From NCBI GenBank assembly GCA_947246015.1, contig CAMXQE010000001.1, positions 62,001 to 126,000 on the forward strand: a DNA stretch of 64,000 nt, in the 5' to 3' direction. The position numbers and the translations under genes are program-made. The stretch's first letter is position 1, and each line of letters begins with the position of its first letter. A model generated the notes under the pieces. It had not been told where the DNA came from, ran no database searches, and worked only from the letters and a program-made list of their open reading frames with translations. Source of the stretch: an uncultured Lachnospiraceae bacterium (GTDB lineage: Bacteria; Bacillota; Clostridia; Lachnospirales; Lachnospiraceae). Positions 47,828 through 57,629 of this stretch are shown one piece after another.

Positions 47828-49042
47828 ATGGGATTAAATGATATTTCATCTTCGGAACGCATCCATATCGGTTTTTTCGGTCTAAGGAACGCCGGAAAAT
47901 CCAGCCTAGTCAATGCCGTAACCGGACAGGAACTGGCCTTAGTATCCGAAATCAAAGGGACGACCACCGACCCGGTTAAAAAAGCCATGGAACTTCTACC
48001 CCTCGGCCCGGTGGTCATCATTGACACTCCCGGTATTGATGATGAAGGTACACTGGGCGGACTGCGCGCCCAAAAAGCACGTCAGACACTCAACTACACA
48101 GATATTGCCATTCTGACCGTGGATGCCTCTAAGGGACTTCAAAACGCAGACCGTGAACTGATTACGCTTTTTGAAGATAAAAAAATCCCGTATCTTATCG
48201 CATACAACAAAACGGATTTACTGGAGGATTCTTTTCCGGATGCTTCCGAAAATACCATTTATGTCAGTGCAAAAACAAAACAGAATATACATGAGTTAAA
48301 AGAAAGAACCGCGCACCTTGTCAGGAGAGAGGGGAGCGGAAAGCGCATTGTCGCAGATTTAATAAACAGCCATGATACAGTGGTACTGGTAGTTCCCATC
48401 GATTCCGCTGCTCCAAAGGGACGGCTCATCCTTCCCCAGCAGCAGACCATACGGGATATACTGGAAGCCGGAGCTGTTGCTGTCGTTTCCCGCGATACCG
48501 AACTGCCCCAAACGCTTTCCTCACTAAAGGAGAATCCCAAATTAGTTATTACTGATTCGCAGGCATTCGGAGAAGTCTCCCGCAATACACCTGCGGAAAT
48601 CCCCCTGACTTCCTTTTCCATTCTCTTTGCCCGTTATAAAGGCAGCCTCGCCACCGTAGTAAAAGGCGCCGCACAGCTGAAACGGCTGCAGGATGGCGAT
48701 ACCGTACTAATTTCCGAAGGCTGCACCCACCACAGACAATGCGGGGATATCGGAACCGTGAAGCTGCCTGCATGGATAAAAGATTACACTCATAAAGAAC
48801 TCCGTTTTGCATTCACTTCCGGTACGGAATTTCCGGAAGACCTGTCCGGATATGCACTCATCATCCACTGCGGCGGATGTATGCTGAACGAAAGAGAGAT
48901 GCAGTACCGTCTCCGCCACGCACAGGACTGCGGCGTACCGATTACCAATTACGGCATCGCCATCGCACAGATGCATGGTATCTTAAAACGGAGTCTGGAA
49001 CCATTTCCGGAAATTTTAAAAATATTGGAGGGCGATGCCTGA
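47828..49042 (+). CDS. hydF: [FeFe] hydrogenase maturation GTPase
   Basis: HydF is the scaffold GTPase that carries the assembled 2Fe subcluster to the apo-hydrogenase. The 404-residue protein has the P-loop GLRNAGKSSLVNAV (18-31), the switch DTPGIDDEG, the NKTD specificity motif and the C-terminal cluster ligands CTHHRQC and HCGGCML. All are intact. It is the last gene of the hyd operon; a terminator stem begins inside its final codons. Confidence 0.97.
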   Translation: MGLNDISSSERIHIGFFGLRNAGKSSLVNAVTGQELALVSEIKGTTTDPVKKAMELLPLGPVVIIDTPGIDDEGTLGGLRAQKARQTLNYTDIAILTVDASKGLQNADRELITLFEDKKIPYLIAYNKTDLLEDSFPDASENTIYVSAKTKQNIHELKERTAHLVRREGSGKRIVADLINSHDTVVLVVPIDSAAPKGRLILPQQQTIRDILEAGAVAVVSRDTELPQTLSSLKENPKLVITDSQAFGEVSRNTPAEIPLTSFSILFARYKGSLATVVKGAAQLKRLQDGDTVLISEGCTHHRQCGDIGTVKLPAWIKDYTHKELRFAFTSGTEFPEDLSGYALIIHCGGCMLNEREMQYRLRHAQDCGVPITNYGIAIAQMHGILKRSLEPFPEILKILEGDA

Positions 49043-49068
49043 AAGGCTGCCCTCCATTTTATTTTTCT
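49027..49068 (+). terminator. Intrinsic terminator of the hyd operon
   Basis: GGAGGGC (49027-49033) pairs with GCCCTCC (49049-49055), followed by ATTTTATTTTTCT. The left arm lies within the hydF coding end. Confidence 0.85.
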
Positions 49069-49080
49069 ATTATTTATCTT

Positions 49081-49962
49081 TTATTTATGCTTTTTTACTT
49101 TATCGGAATTTTCTTCTAAAAATTCCAATCCGTAACCGCTGGAACGGTTTTCTCTGATATAACCGGTTGCAAATGCTTTCACAGCTTCATAGTTATTATC
49201 TGCCTGTTTCTTTAACTCCGGCAGTTTTACTTTGCGTTTTACATCAACAACTTCTTTATGCACAGAATCCGCCTCCGGAGCATCCTCAGAAACTATAAAC
49301 TTCCCATCGTCTCTGCTGTCTTCCCCCAGCTCCTCCGCCAATTCTGCATTTTCTTCCGCCGCTTCTCCGATTTCTTCAGCAGTCTCTTTCTCCCGCTCTG
49401 CTTTATCTTTCTCTTCCTCAGCCAATTCTTCCTCCGTAGGAAGGCTGAGATATTTTGCTGATTTCACAAAATCCATGTGGACGCTCTGTATACCCATGGT
49501 TTTCATCAGAATCTTTTCCATTAATCCCAGTTTTTTTGCCTTAGGGATATAAGGATTATTCATGACAGACTTCGCTTCCGCCAAAAGGCTCCCCATCTTA
49601 TTTAACTTCAGCTCTTCCACATCGTCTTTTGTCCTGCAGTTTTCCAACTCTCTCTTGTATGCTTCTTTTTCATTCTTTATTTCCACATACTCTTTATACA
49701 TTGCAGGATTGTTTCTCTGTAAGTACTCAACTTCCTCGCTGGTCAAAGCAGAACCGGCTTTTACTTTCGCACTGATATCAGCCATCTTCTGGCTTTCCCT
49801 CATCTGCTCCAGGTCCTCTTTAAACCGTAAAACCTGTTTTGCCACCGGGTCCAAATCCTGTTTTTCCCATAACTTCCCGCTTTTTTTCTTCTGCTGCCAT
49901 TTGTCATCCATGACTGCCAGCTTTACCGTACTGCGAATCGTTCCTGATATAATCGGTAACAT
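49081..49962 (-). CDS. Cytosolic coiled-coil protein of unknown function
   Basis: The 293-residue protein has no membrane segment or signal peptide. Long charged helices fill residues 40-130, and a Glu-rich coiled coil (EELAEEEKDKAEREKE, AAEENAELAEELGED) fills about 175-215. A basic C-terminal part follows. It resembles Lachnospiraceae hypothetical proteins, but I cannot name a family. It stands alone between the convergent hyd operon and the leftward sugar ABC genes. It may be structural; no function is assigned. Confidence 0.7.
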   Translation of the reverse strand: MLPIISGTIRSTVKLAVMDDKWQQKKKSGKLWEKQDLDPVAKQVLRFKEDLEQMRESQKMADISAKVKAGSALTSEEVEYLQRNNPAMYKEYVEIKNEKEAYKRELENCRTKDDVEELKLNKMGSLLAEAKSVMNNPYIPKAKKLGLMEKILMKTMGIQSVHMDFVKSAKYLSLPTEEELAEEEKDKAEREKETAEEIGEAAEENAELAEELGEDSRDDGKFIVSEDAPEADSVHKEVVDVKRKVKLPELKKQADNNYEAVKAFATGYIRENRSSGYGLEFLEENSDKVKKHK

Positions 49963-50030
49963 GATATCAACCTCCCTGTCCCTATCTTATAAATTATATC
50001 GGCATAATCCACATATTTATTATATTCCAT

Positions 50031-50894
50031 TTAACCTTTGACAGCTCCGGCCACCATTCCTTTGATAATCTGTTTACTGAACACAAAGTACAGTACGACA
50101 ATCGGAGACATGGTAATCAGCATTGCCGCCATCTGCTTCGGATAATCGGAAGCAAACTGCCCTTTGAACTGCGTTAATGCCAGCGGTACTGTCTGCAGTC
50201 CTACATCCTTAATCAACACCAATGCAAATGAAAACTCATTCCAGCAGCTGAAAATCTGAATAATCGCTACCGTAACCAAAATCGGTTTGCAGATTGGCAG
50301 AATGATTTTCCAAAGAGTATTGGAAAAACTGCTTCCGTCAATTGCCGCCGCCTCTTCCAACGATACCGGAATCCCCTTTACATATCCCTCTACCAAAAAG
50401 ATTCCCATCGGCAGGCCGAATGATACATACGGCAGCAGCAATGTAAACCACTGATTCGACATATTGCATTTCCGGAATACGACATAAATCGGAACCAGTA
50501 AGGAATGAATCGGAATCAACATGCCCATCAGGAACATGATATATAATACCCGGTTTAATTTAAACCGAACCCTTGCAAGGATATAACCTACAATGAACGA
50601 AAACAAAACAATCAGAAGAATCGATAAAAATGTAGTCCGGACACTGTTGAACATGGATTCTGCAAGGTGGTAATCTGAATTCGTCAGAATACGGGTGTAG
50701 TTTACCAACGTAGGACTTTTAGGCAATCCGATAATATCCGCATTAAATGCCCGCTTTTCCTTTAAAGATGAATAAATCATCCATACAATCGGGAAAATAC
50801 AGGTAAGCGAAAATATGATTAATATAAGATTCATAAAAAACCCTAAAATCCCTTTACGAATTTTATGTACGCCGCTTTCTTTTTCATTATTCAT
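50031..50894 (-). CDS. Sugar ABC transporter permease, MalG type
   Basis: The 287-residue inner-membrane permease has six helices and the EAA loop (EEAAAIDGSSFSNTLWKIILP) that contacts the ATPase. It is the last gene of the lacI-type operon (regulator, binding protein, MalF-type, MalG-type) and starts 4 bp after the MalF-type stop. No ATPase gene is linked; a shared MsmX-type ATPase probably energises the transporter, as known for other Firmicutes sugar importers. Confidence 0.94.
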   Translation of the reverse strand: MNNEKESGVHKIRKGILGFFMNLILIIFSLTCIFPIVWMIYSSLKEKRAFNADIIGLPKSPTLVNYTRILTNSDYHLAESMFNSVRTTFLSILLIVLFSFIVGYILARVRFKLNRVLYIMFLMGMLIPIHSLLVPIYVVFRKCNMSNQWFTLLLPYVSFGLPMGIFLVEGYVKGIPVSLEEAAAIDGSSFSNTLWKIILPICKPILVTVAIIQIFSCWNEFSFALVLIKDVGLQTVPLALTQFKGQFASDYPKQMAAMLITMSPIVVLYFVFSKQIIKGMVAGAVKG

Positions 50895-50898
50895 AATC

Positions 50899-51792
50899 TT
50901 ACGCCTCCTTTTCCCTTGTAAAATATTTAATCAGGCCCTGGGAACCGCCTATTACCAATAAGGAAAGAACAAAGATACCTACGGAAATACAGCTGCCGTA
51001 TCCCATATTGCTCTGGTTAAAAGAAATCTGATACCCATACATGGCCATAACCATGGATGCCGTTCCGGGACCTCCTTTTGTCATGACGAAAATATTATCA
51101 AATGCTTTCATGTTTCCGGCAATACAAAGGGTAATACATACCAACATCGTATTCTTTATCAATGGAAGCGTTATGTACCATGCTTTCTGCATACCATTCG
51201 CTCCGTCAATTTCCGCACTTTCAAAAACTTCTCCGTCAATGGAGGAAATTGCGGAAAGCATGATTACCATATAATAACCGATAAACTGCCAAATCAGCGG
51301 AATGGATACAAGCAGCATAACCTTATCTGTTTCATTCAGCCAGACTTTGCATAAATCCGGTCTTCCGATTGTTTTTAAGAACCAGTTGATGATACCATAT
51401 TGGTTATGGTAAATCATGTTCCAAATCAAACCGATACAAACTGCTGAAATCGTGCTGGGGAAAAATCCAAAGGTACGGTGCATTCCTTTCAATTTCACCA
51501 GTTTTGAATTTACCATGATGACCAAAATAAAAGCAATACCAATCTGTCCGATAATACATGCAATGACTAAATAAATGTTATGTCCGAATGCTTCCCAAAA
51601 TGTTTTATCCGCAAACAGCGTAGCATAGTTCTGCAATCCGGTAAAGGTTTTCTGTGGACCGCCTTTCCATTCAAAGAAGCTATATACGAGAGCTGTTATC
51701 AGCGGTACAAACACAGTGAATACAAACATTGCTACGGGTACAAGGAGATATAAAAATATAGTTTTTCCTTTCGGCTTAATTGAATTTAACAT
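50899..51792 (-). CDS. Sugar ABC transporter permease, MalF type
   Basis: The 297-residue protein has six transmembrane helices. The EAA loop is degenerate in its start (ESAEIDGANGMQKAWYITLPLI) but keeps the G and conserved spacing. It forms the heterodimeric channel with the following MalG-type protein. A large perfect stem-loop lies 95 bp upstream, between it and the binding-protein gene. The sugar cannot be told from the permeases alone. Confidence 0.94.
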   Translation of the reverse strand: MLNSIKPKGKTIFLYLLVPVAMFVFTVFVPLITALVYSFFEWKGGPQKTFTGLQNYATLFADKTFWEAFGHNIYLVIACIIGQIGIAFILVIMVNSKLVKLKGMHRTFGFFPSTISAVCIGLIWNMIYHNQYGIINWFLKTIGRPDLCKVWLNETDKVMLLVSIPLIWQFIGYYMVIMLSAISSIDGEVFESAEIDGANGMQKAWYITLPLIKNTMLVCITLCIAGNMKAFDNIFVMTKGGPGTASMVMAMYGYQISFNQSNMGYGSCISVGIFVLSLLVIGGSQGLIKYFTREKEA

Positions 51793-51887
51793 TCCACAGC
51801 CCCTCTCTTTCCTGATATTATTTTAAGCTGCCGCTTTCACCCATACGGGAACTTTACTATTTTCAGCCGTCCCGCCCGTTTATGATA

Positions 51888-51920
51888 AACTGACCTCTGT
51901 CTACTTGACAGAGGTCAGTT
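51888..51920 (-). promoter_or_regulatory. Perfect stem-loop between binding-protein and permease genes
   Basis: AACTGACCTCTGTC (51888-51901) and GACAGAGGTCAGTT (51907-51920) form a perfect 14-bp stem with a 5-nt loop. It lies 80 nt after the binding-protein stop and about 95 nt before the MalF-type start. There is no T-tract. Such 3' stems often stabilise the upstream mRNA so that binding protein exceeds permease, as in the E. coli malE-malF region. Confidence 0.8.
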
Positions 51921-51999
51921 CAGGCAGAACAGCTTTTGTAACCACTATTTCCTTACTTTCACTATCTAATTACGGTAGAGAAATTTCATCCACTGCATC

Positions 52000-53451
52000 T
52001 TAGTAGTTTGATTCATAAGCTTTCTGTGCATTTGCAGCCACATCTTCCGGTGTCATATCACCGTTCATCATGGTCTGCAGGTCAGTATTCAATACATCCC
52101 ATACTGCATTTGTAATATAAGAGTCATAAATTTCACATGTCTCTGTATTTACATAAGACCAGTTATAGAAATCCTGTGTAATCTGGTCGAACGCACTGAG
52201 GTCAACGTCTGCAACTTTGGTCAGACCGCCCAATGCATAATTTTCAGCTACATAACTTGCAAACTCAGGTCCTGTAATGTACTCAGCCAAATCAATTGCT
52301 GCTGCCAGTTTTTCCGGCTCATTCGCTAATTTTGCGTTGATTGCCACTGCATAACCAAGTCCGATGTTCTGGGAGTTAGGAGCCTTTGTAGCATCTGCGG
52401 GCTGAGGAAGAACTGCAAAGCCCATGTTGTTCCATTTATCCTGGTCTGTTTCCTGTAAAGTAGCCCAAATGTAGGACTCATCCCAGTTTCCGCCGATAAA
52501 TGCAGCAGCGTCGCCGGAGATGTAATATTCACGTGCATCTTCATTGGTTACTACGTTGAAGTCTTCGTTGAAAATTTCAGTCTGTGTAAATAAACGCTGT
52601 GTTTCTGCCAGAGCGCTTACAAATTCAGCATCCGTGAAAGCTGCGCCTCCCTTTGCAACCAGACTCATGAACCAGTCGGGACCTGTATATCTGTTGCCCA
52701 GCGTGGAAAGGAAGTCGGAATTTGCCTGCCATTTTCCGCCGTTACCGAATGCAACTGTGGTAATACCCTGTCCATTGAAATATTCGGAAGCCTTTTCAAC
52801 ATCCGCCCATGTAGTCGGGAAAGAATCAAAGCCAGCATCTTTCCACATAGCTTTATCATAAATAACAACTGTACATGTACCGCCTGTCAGAGCCGGATAT
52901 CCATAGATGGAATCCCCAACCGTAAACGGTGCAAAGTAAGCCTGATTATAATCTGCATAATACGGAGAAGACTTAATATCATTTGTCAAATCATAAACCA
53001 GTCCCTGATTCGCCCAGTCAATGGTATTCATACCCTGAAGCAGGAATACATCCGGAAGATCGTCTGCTGCCGCCAATGTTGCAATCTGCGTTTTATATTC
53101 TGCATTAGCCAGTACGTTCTGTGTCAGTGTAATATCCGGATGAGCCTCATCCCAAAGTCCCAACACTGTACGGAATCCGTCCGAACCGCCGTTTCCTTCC
53201 GATTCTTCTGAAGTAGAATAATGCATAATTTCCAGTTCACCTGCATAGGTAACATCACCTGTTGCTGCTTCCGGTGCTTCTGCTGCCGGTGTCTCCGCTG
53301 CCGGTGTTTCCGCCGGAGCTGCGGGTGCCTCTGCTGCAGGAGTCTCTGCCGGTGTTTCTGCTGCAGGAGTCTCTCCCGAACTGCCGCAGCCTGCCAGTAC
53401 AGATGCTACCATAGCTGTTGAAAGTAACAATCCAAGTAATTTCTTTTTCAT
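52000..53451 (-). CDS. Sugar ABC transporter substrate-binding lipoprotein
   Basis: I start at the ATG ending at 53451 (AAGGAGG 8 nt upstream), giving 483 residues with signal peptide and lipobox VLAGCGSS (C21). An Ala/Glu/Pro/Thr-rich linker (about 26-66) precedes the family-1 extracellular binding domain (from [15 protein letters not shown]). It sits on the outer membrane face and hands sugars to the MalF/MalG-type permeases. It is preceded by its LacI-type regulator gene, 34 bp away. The carbohydrate is unknown. Confidence 0.95.
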   Translation of the reverse strand: MKKKLLGLLLSTAMVASVLAGCGSSGETPAAETPAETPAAEAPAAPAETPAAETPAAEAPEAATGDVTYAGELEIMHYSTSEESEGNGGSDGFRTVLGLWDEAHPDITLTQNVLANAEYKTQIATLAAADDLPDVFLLQGMNTIDWANQGLVYDLTNDIKSSPYYADYNQAYFAPFTVGDSIYGYPALTGGTCTVVIYDKAMWKDAGFDSFPTTWADVEKASEYFNGQGITTVAFGNGGKWQANSDFLSTLGNRYTGPDWFMSLVAKGGAAFTDAEFVSALAETQRLFTQTEIFNEDFNVVTNEDAREYYISGDAAAFIGGNWDESYIWATLQETDQDKWNNMGFAVLPQPADATKAPNSQNIGLGYAVAINAKLANEPEKLAAAIDLAEYITGPEFASYVAENYALGGLTKVADVDLSAFDQITQDFYNWSYVNTETCEIYDSYITNAVWDVLNTDLQTMMNGDMTPEDVAANAQKAYESNY

Positions 53452-53485
53452 AACTAATACCTCCTTGAGATTCAATTTTGGCGGA

Positions 53486-54535
53486 TTACGGATTTCTATC
53501 ATCTTCCTCACGCCTGTTCTCTTCAAACATTTTCCTTATGGTTTGACCTTCGAATACCGTTCCTTTCACATTCGTAATTTCCCGAACCGCCGTTCGCGGA
53601 TTCTCAATCAAATCAATCAGTTTCTCTGCGGCATACCGTCCTAAATGCAAAGTATCCTGTTTTAAAGTCGTCAGCATCGGAACTACATGTCTTGCCAGCC
53701 GAATACCGTCATACCCCACTACGGAGATATCTTCCGGTATACTCATTCCACGCTTTCTGATTACATTAATCCCTCCAAAAGCGGATAAATCATCGGGATA
53801 CATAATACATGTCGGAGGTTCCTGCATATCGAGCAGTTTTACGGTGGCTTCAGCGGCGCCTTCCACATCCCTGTATTCGCTTTCCAAAATATACTCATCC
53901 GGTATCTCCAGTCCGAGCTTCTCTGCTGTCCTGAAAAAACTTGAGAGCCTGCTTCTGGTAACATGCGAATCCGCACCATGGATATAAGCGATTTTACGGT
54001 GTCCCATTTGGTATATGTAAGAAAGAAGGTCTTCTATGCCCCTTACATTGTCAGACATCACTGCCATCCTGTCATTAAATACATAATCTACCGTTACTAT
54101 CGGAATATCACTTTGTACCAATTCAAGAATTTCCGGGTCTGTGAAGTCCACACATGCGATTACAACTCCGTCAAATCCTCTGTATCGAGCGCGTTCCAGA
54201 TAACTCATATGGTGCTTTCTGGCCTGATTACAATTCAAAAAAGTCAAATCATAATCCTTCTGTTCGACAGCTATTTTGAAACTGTCCAAAACCGCTGCAA
54301 AATAATCGTGCGTAAGTCCGTTATTTGCTTCGTCCGTAAAAAGCACACCAATGTTATAACTGCGTTTTGTTTTCAGCGTTCTGGCAAACAGATTAGGATG
54401 ATATCCCATTTCTTCCGCCTTATGCCGAATCATAGCTTTTCGTTCCTCGCTGATGTCCGAATGGTTGTTCAGTGCTTTGCTTACCGTTGCAACAGATACA
54501 TGACATTCTCTTGCTATATCTTTCAGTGATGCCAT
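53486..54535 (-). CDS. LacI-family transcriptional regulator of the sugar ABC operon
   Basis: I start at the ATG ending at 54535 (AGGAGG 8 nt upstream). The 349-residue protein has the N-terminal LacI HTH and hinge ([33 protein letters not shown]) and a C-terminal periplasmic-binding-like sugar domain ([38 protein letters not shown]). It is first in its own operon, and the promoter carries its likely operators at 54611 and 54765. The effector is probably the sugar taken up by the transporter. Confidence 0.95.
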   Translation of the reverse strand: MASLKDIARECHVSVATVSKALNNHSDISEERKAMIRHKAEEMGYHPNLFARTLKTKRSYNIGVLFTDEANNGLTHDYFAAVLDSFKIAVEQKDYDLTFLNCNQARKHHMSYLERARYRGFDGVVIACVDFTDPEILELVQSDIPIVTVDYVFNDRMAVMSDNVRGIEDLLSYIYQMGHRKIAYIHGADSHVTRSRLSSFFRTAEKLGLEIPDEYILESEYRDVEGAAEATVKLLDMQEPPTCIMYPDDLSAFGGINVIRKRGMSIPEDISVVGYDGIRLARHVVPMLTTLKQDTLHLGRYAAEKLIDLIENPRTAVREITNVKGTVFEGQTIRKMFEENRREEDDRNP

Positions 54536-54595
54536 ACCGCCTACCTCCTGTTCACTACTTTTTTTATACTCCCCCAATCGGTACACAACAGGTGT

Positions 54596-54661
54596 AGCGT
54601 AAACGATATCCTTAAACGTTTTCTACACCCTTATTATATGTTTTATGTCATTATATTGCAA
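54596..54661 (-). promoter_or_regulatory. Promoter and proximal operators of the sugar ABC operon
   Basis: On the leftward strand TTGCAA (54656-54661) and TATAAT (54633-54638) are separated by exactly 17 bp. The operator CTTAAACGTTTTCT (54611-54624 on the + strand), centred on AAACGTTT, covers the expected transcription start. A weaker half-like site, GTAAACGATAT, lies at 54598-54608. This is the classic blocking position of a LacI-family repressor. Confidence 0.75.
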
Positions 54662-54764
54662 GCTTTTTAATCATGTTTTGTTATCTTCGTTATAATTTAT
54701 CAAAAATCAAACTTTATTTTTGTGCATTTTATCTAATTTGATTTTTTGGAAATATATGTTTTTG

Positions 54765-54778
54765 CTTAAACGTTTTCT
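54765..54778. promoter_or_regulatory. Distal LacI-type operator
   Basis: The 14-mer CTTAAACGTTTTCT is identical to the promoter-proximal one, 154 bp away (about 14-15 helical turns). Two identical sites at this spacing allow DNA looping by a LacI-family tetramer or dimer pair. Confidence 0.65.
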
Positions 54779-54812
54779 CCAATTATGCTTAAATTTTCCG
54801 AATGCCCATGTG

Positions 54813-54856
54813 CATAAAAAAATCCACCGGAATCACTTGAAACCGGTGAATTTTCT
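54813..54856. terminator. Terminator of the aldo/keto reductase gene, repeat remnant attached
   Basis: CACCGG (54825-54830) pairs with CCGGTG (54843-54848) plus weaker flanking pairs. Leftward it is followed by seven T and then ATGCACA, the end of the structured repeat family. Rightward it is followed by AATTTTCTA. It lies about 120 bp after the reductase stop. Confidence 0.65.
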
Positions 54857-54977
54857 ATATTCGTTAAAAATTTAAGCCCCAATTCGTTTGATTACTGCTG
54901 ATGAAATACGTGTATAAATACATTCCCCTTTCCGCCACTTGAAAACGTAATTCTTTTTATGCTTCCAATCACCATGT

Positions 54978-56153
54978 TTACCGAATCATAATCTTACGTG
55001 CGGCATGGATACCGATTTTATAAGGCAAGGGTCTGAGATTGCGATCGGCTTCTTTTAGTTTTTCACGGATATTGATATGCTGGGGACAGTGTTTTTCACA
55101 TTTGCCACAGCCAATGCACTGTGATGCAAAACCAGGTTCCTTACGCATCCCTATGTTCTGCGCAAACTCAAAGCGGGCCGAAGACTTTTTCTCCATATAC
55201 ATCAGGTTGTAATAGTAGAAACAGCCCGGAATATCCACTCCTCTGGGACAGGGCATACAATATCGGCATCCCGTGCAGCCCACCTTTTCCCGTTCACGGA
55301 TAATCTGCTTAATCTGCTCGATAATCTTTCTGTCTTCTTCTGTAAAATGCCCCGGCCCGGCCTCCGATGCGATACGGATGTTCTCCTTTACCATATCCTC
55401 AGAGTTCATACCGGAAAGCACACAGCTGACTTCCGGCTGGTCCCACAGCCAGCGCAGTCCCAGCTCAGCAGGCGTATAACCCCTGCCGTCGGACGCAAGC
55501 GCTTTCTTCGCTTTATCCGGCAGATTGACCAGCTTTCCACCGCGGAGAGGTTCCATAATGATGACCGGAATACCCTTCCCGGCCGCTGCCTGAAGTCCCT
55601 TCTTTCCAGCCTGGGTATGCTCATCTAAATAGTTGTACTGAATCTGACAGAAGTCCCAATCATAAACATCCAGAATCTTCAGAAACATATCCGTATCGCC
55701 GTGGTAGGAAAACCCGATGTTCCGGATACGTCCTTCTTCTTTCTGCCGTTTAATCCATTCCTCAATCCCCAGCGTCTTAAGATGCTCCCACTCCGCATAA
55801 TCTGTAAACATGTGCATCAGGTAATAGTCAATGTAATCTGTGCGAAGGCGGGACAGCTCCTCGTGAAAAGTTTTATCGATTGCCGCAGCAGAGCGCATAA
55901 TATACTGCGGCAGCTTTGTGGCAATATAGACTCTGTCACGGCACTGATTCTCATCCAGAATCCGTCCGAGGCATTCCTCACTGCCGGGGTAAATGTAAGC
56001 GGTATCAAAATAATTGACCCCCTTTTCGATGGCAAGAAGGACTTCCCTCTCAGCCTTTTCGTAGTCGATTGTATTTCCCTTTCTGCTGAATCTCATGCAG
56101 CCATAACCCAGCTGGGAAATCTGATTGCCGTATCGGTCAGGTCTGTATTTCAT
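54978..56153 (-). CDS. Aldo/keto reductase with C-terminal [4Fe-4S] domain
   Basis: I start at the ATG ending at 56153 (GGAG 8 nt upstream), giving 391 residues. The N-terminal aldo/keto reductase barrel (about 1-290) shows the NADP-type motifs (YIYPGSEECLGRIL, DYYLMHMF, PLRGGKLV). The last 100 residues hold ferredoxin-like cysteine motifs, CTGCRYCMPCPRGVDIPGC and CIGCGKCEKHCP. It should bind two [4Fe-4S] clusters and reduce a carbonyl or ring substrate in the cytosol. The substrate is unknown. Confidence 0.94.
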   Translation of the reverse strand: MKYRPDRYGNQISQLGYGCMRFSRKGNTIDYEKAEREVLLAIEKGVNYFDTAYIYPGSEECLGRILDENQCRDRVYIATKLPQYIMRSAAAIDKTFHEELSRLRTDYIDYYLMHMFTDYAEWEHLKTLGIEEWIKRQKEEGRIRNIGFSYHGDTDMFLKILDVYDWDFCQIQYNYLDEHTQAGKKGLQAAAGKGIPVIIMEPLRGGKLVNLPDKAKKALASDGRGYTPAELGLRWLWDQPEVSCVLSGMNSEDMVKENIRIASEAGPGHFTEEDRKIIEQIKQIIREREKVGCTGCRYCMPCPRGVDIPGCFYYYNLMYMEKKSSARFEFAQNIGMRKEPGFASQCIGCGKCEKHCPQHINIREKLKEADRNLRPLPYKIGIHAARKIMIR

Positions 56154-56191
56154 ATCTGTTTCTCCGTTCTTACAATTGAACTGCAACAGGC

Positions 56192-57433
56192 TTATTGTGC
56201 CGATTCATCTGTCCCGGTTTCTTCCGCTGCACCCTCACTTTCCGTTTCCACAGTCAGGTATTTTAATTCGCCCTTATTATCCGTAACCGTATATCCCTCT
56301 GCCAGATTATTGACATAATCCGAAGTCCTCTGGCTTGCAATGGTATTGGAAATGTTTTCATCATCTGCTTCGTCATAATAACGATTCATAAATTCCACCA
56401 CATAATAACGGTTTCCGGCAGTATCCTCAATTACTTCCCTATCGCCTTCCGCCCTTCCGTCTGCATACAGCCAATCGCTGAGGGCGGATGGAGTACCGGA
56501 ATAATAAGCTCCTTCCCGGAGCGAAGCATCCGTCTCCGTATCTTCATAGGTCGCTTTGTCTTCCTCCGAAGCATTTTCCACACAAAGCTCTTTAAAATCT
56601 GAGCCTCCTGCTCTGGCTTCCAGCATGGCATCTGCTTTTTTCTTTGTTTCTGCCATCGCTTTATCGATATCTTCCTGTGCGGCTCCCTCTGCAATCTCCG
56701 CGTTAAATACAAAACTCCTGTAATCTACTTTGTCATAACTCTGCACATTCTCTGCATAGTAATCTTTTATTTCCTGTGCTTCCGGCGCATTCTGCTCCAT
56801 CAGATGCTGTCTGTATGCTTCGGTCAGCAGACCTTCCTTTAAATAAGGCTCCATATTTTTCTCCGTAGCATATTCTCCGTAAGTCAGCTTATAATAATCT
56901 TCTACTGACACTCCCGCCGATTCCGCAGCCGCTTTTAAATTACTTACCATATCCGCATACTCTTCCGCCGCATCGTATACAAAACCGTTTGCCGCCGCAT
57001 CATCTGCCATTGCCTTTATCTGTGTAATCTGTCCTACTGCCAGTTCATCGAAAAAATCTTTCCATGTCATATCCTCGCTGTACTGCTGGCTCTCTAAATC
57101 TGACGTGGCGTCCATTCCCATATATGCCATAATGGAAGAATAGCTGTTTACCATGGCATGATAATAATAATCATATTCCAGCTTCGTGACTTTATGGTTC
57201 CCTATCGTCACATAGGCATCCTTCGTTACTGCCTTCCTGTTCCACAAGGATGTGCCGATAGAACCCACGATTGCCGCAACAATCAGTATGCATACGGCAA
57301 CTGTCCCGATACGCATAATCTTCGCTTCTCTTTTATCTTTTTCTTCCTGCTTTTTTCTCGCTTCCATCTTACGGTCATACTTTGTCTGAACCTTCTGTTC
57401 CGTCCCTGCCTGCGGCTGGTTTTTCTTTGCCAT
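56192..57433 (-). CDS. Membrane-anchored foldase-like protein (parvulin/SurA type)
   Basis: The 413-residue protein has a highly charged N-terminal tail (about 1-40), one transmembrane helix (about 41-63) and an outer domain. That domain begins with a SurA/PrsA-like helical region (VTIGNHKVTKLEYDYYYHAM) and includes a parvulin-like stretch near 250-365 (DFKELCVENASEEDK). The parvulin part looks degenerate, so it may be a chaperone without isomerase activity. A low-complexity acidic tail ends it. Its promoter is at 57586-57615. Confidence 0.78.
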   Translation of the reverse strand: MAKKNQPQAGTEQKVQTKYDRKMEARKKQEEKDKREAKIMRIGTVAVCILIVAAIVGSIGTSLWNRKAVTKDAYVTIGNHKVTKLEYDYYYHAMVNSYSSIMAYMGMDATSDLESQQYSEDMTWKDFFDELAVGQITQIKAMADDAAANGFVYDAAEEYADMVSNLKAAAESAGVSVEDYYKLTYGEYATEKNMEPYLKEGLLTEAYRQHLMEQNAPEAQEIKDYYAENVQSYDKVDYRSFVFNAEIAEGAAQEDIDKAMAETKKKADAMLEARAGGSDFKELCVENASEEDKATYEDTETDASLREGAYYSGTPSALSDWLYADGRAEGDREVIEDTAGNRYYVVEFMNRYYDEADDENISNTIASQRTSDYVNNLAEGYTVTDNKGELKYLTVETESEGAAEETGTDESAQ

Positions 57434-57585
57434 TGGTAATAGTCCTCCTCTTATCTTATATACTTTTTCTTATATACCTTTCCGGATGATTTTCCAAGCT
57501 GTCCACAATTATATCCCTAAATTGTGATATCCGTGTGAATTTTCCGTTCCTGCCGTCTCCATCATCATTATCCACACAGTTTTTT

Positions 57586-57615
57586 ATTATACTCTGTATG
57601 GATAGCATTTGTCGA
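57586..57615 (-). promoter_or_regulatory. Promoter of the foldase-like gene
   Basis: On the leftward strand TCGACA (57610-57615) and TATAAT (57586-57591) are separated by 18 bp. The predicted leader is about 145 nt, in which no gene is seen. Confidence 0.55.
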
Positions 57616-57629
57616 TATTTTTTTATGGG

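Larger units (their letters stand above)
54536..54977. other. Regulatory region of the sugar ABC operon and AKR terminator
   Basis: This 442-bp gap holds the promoter and operators of the LacI operon (54596-54661, 54765-54778), a fragment of the structured repeat (54799-54822) and a terminator for the aldo/keto reductase gene. Between 54857 and 54977 I see no gene or repeat. Confidence 0.5.
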
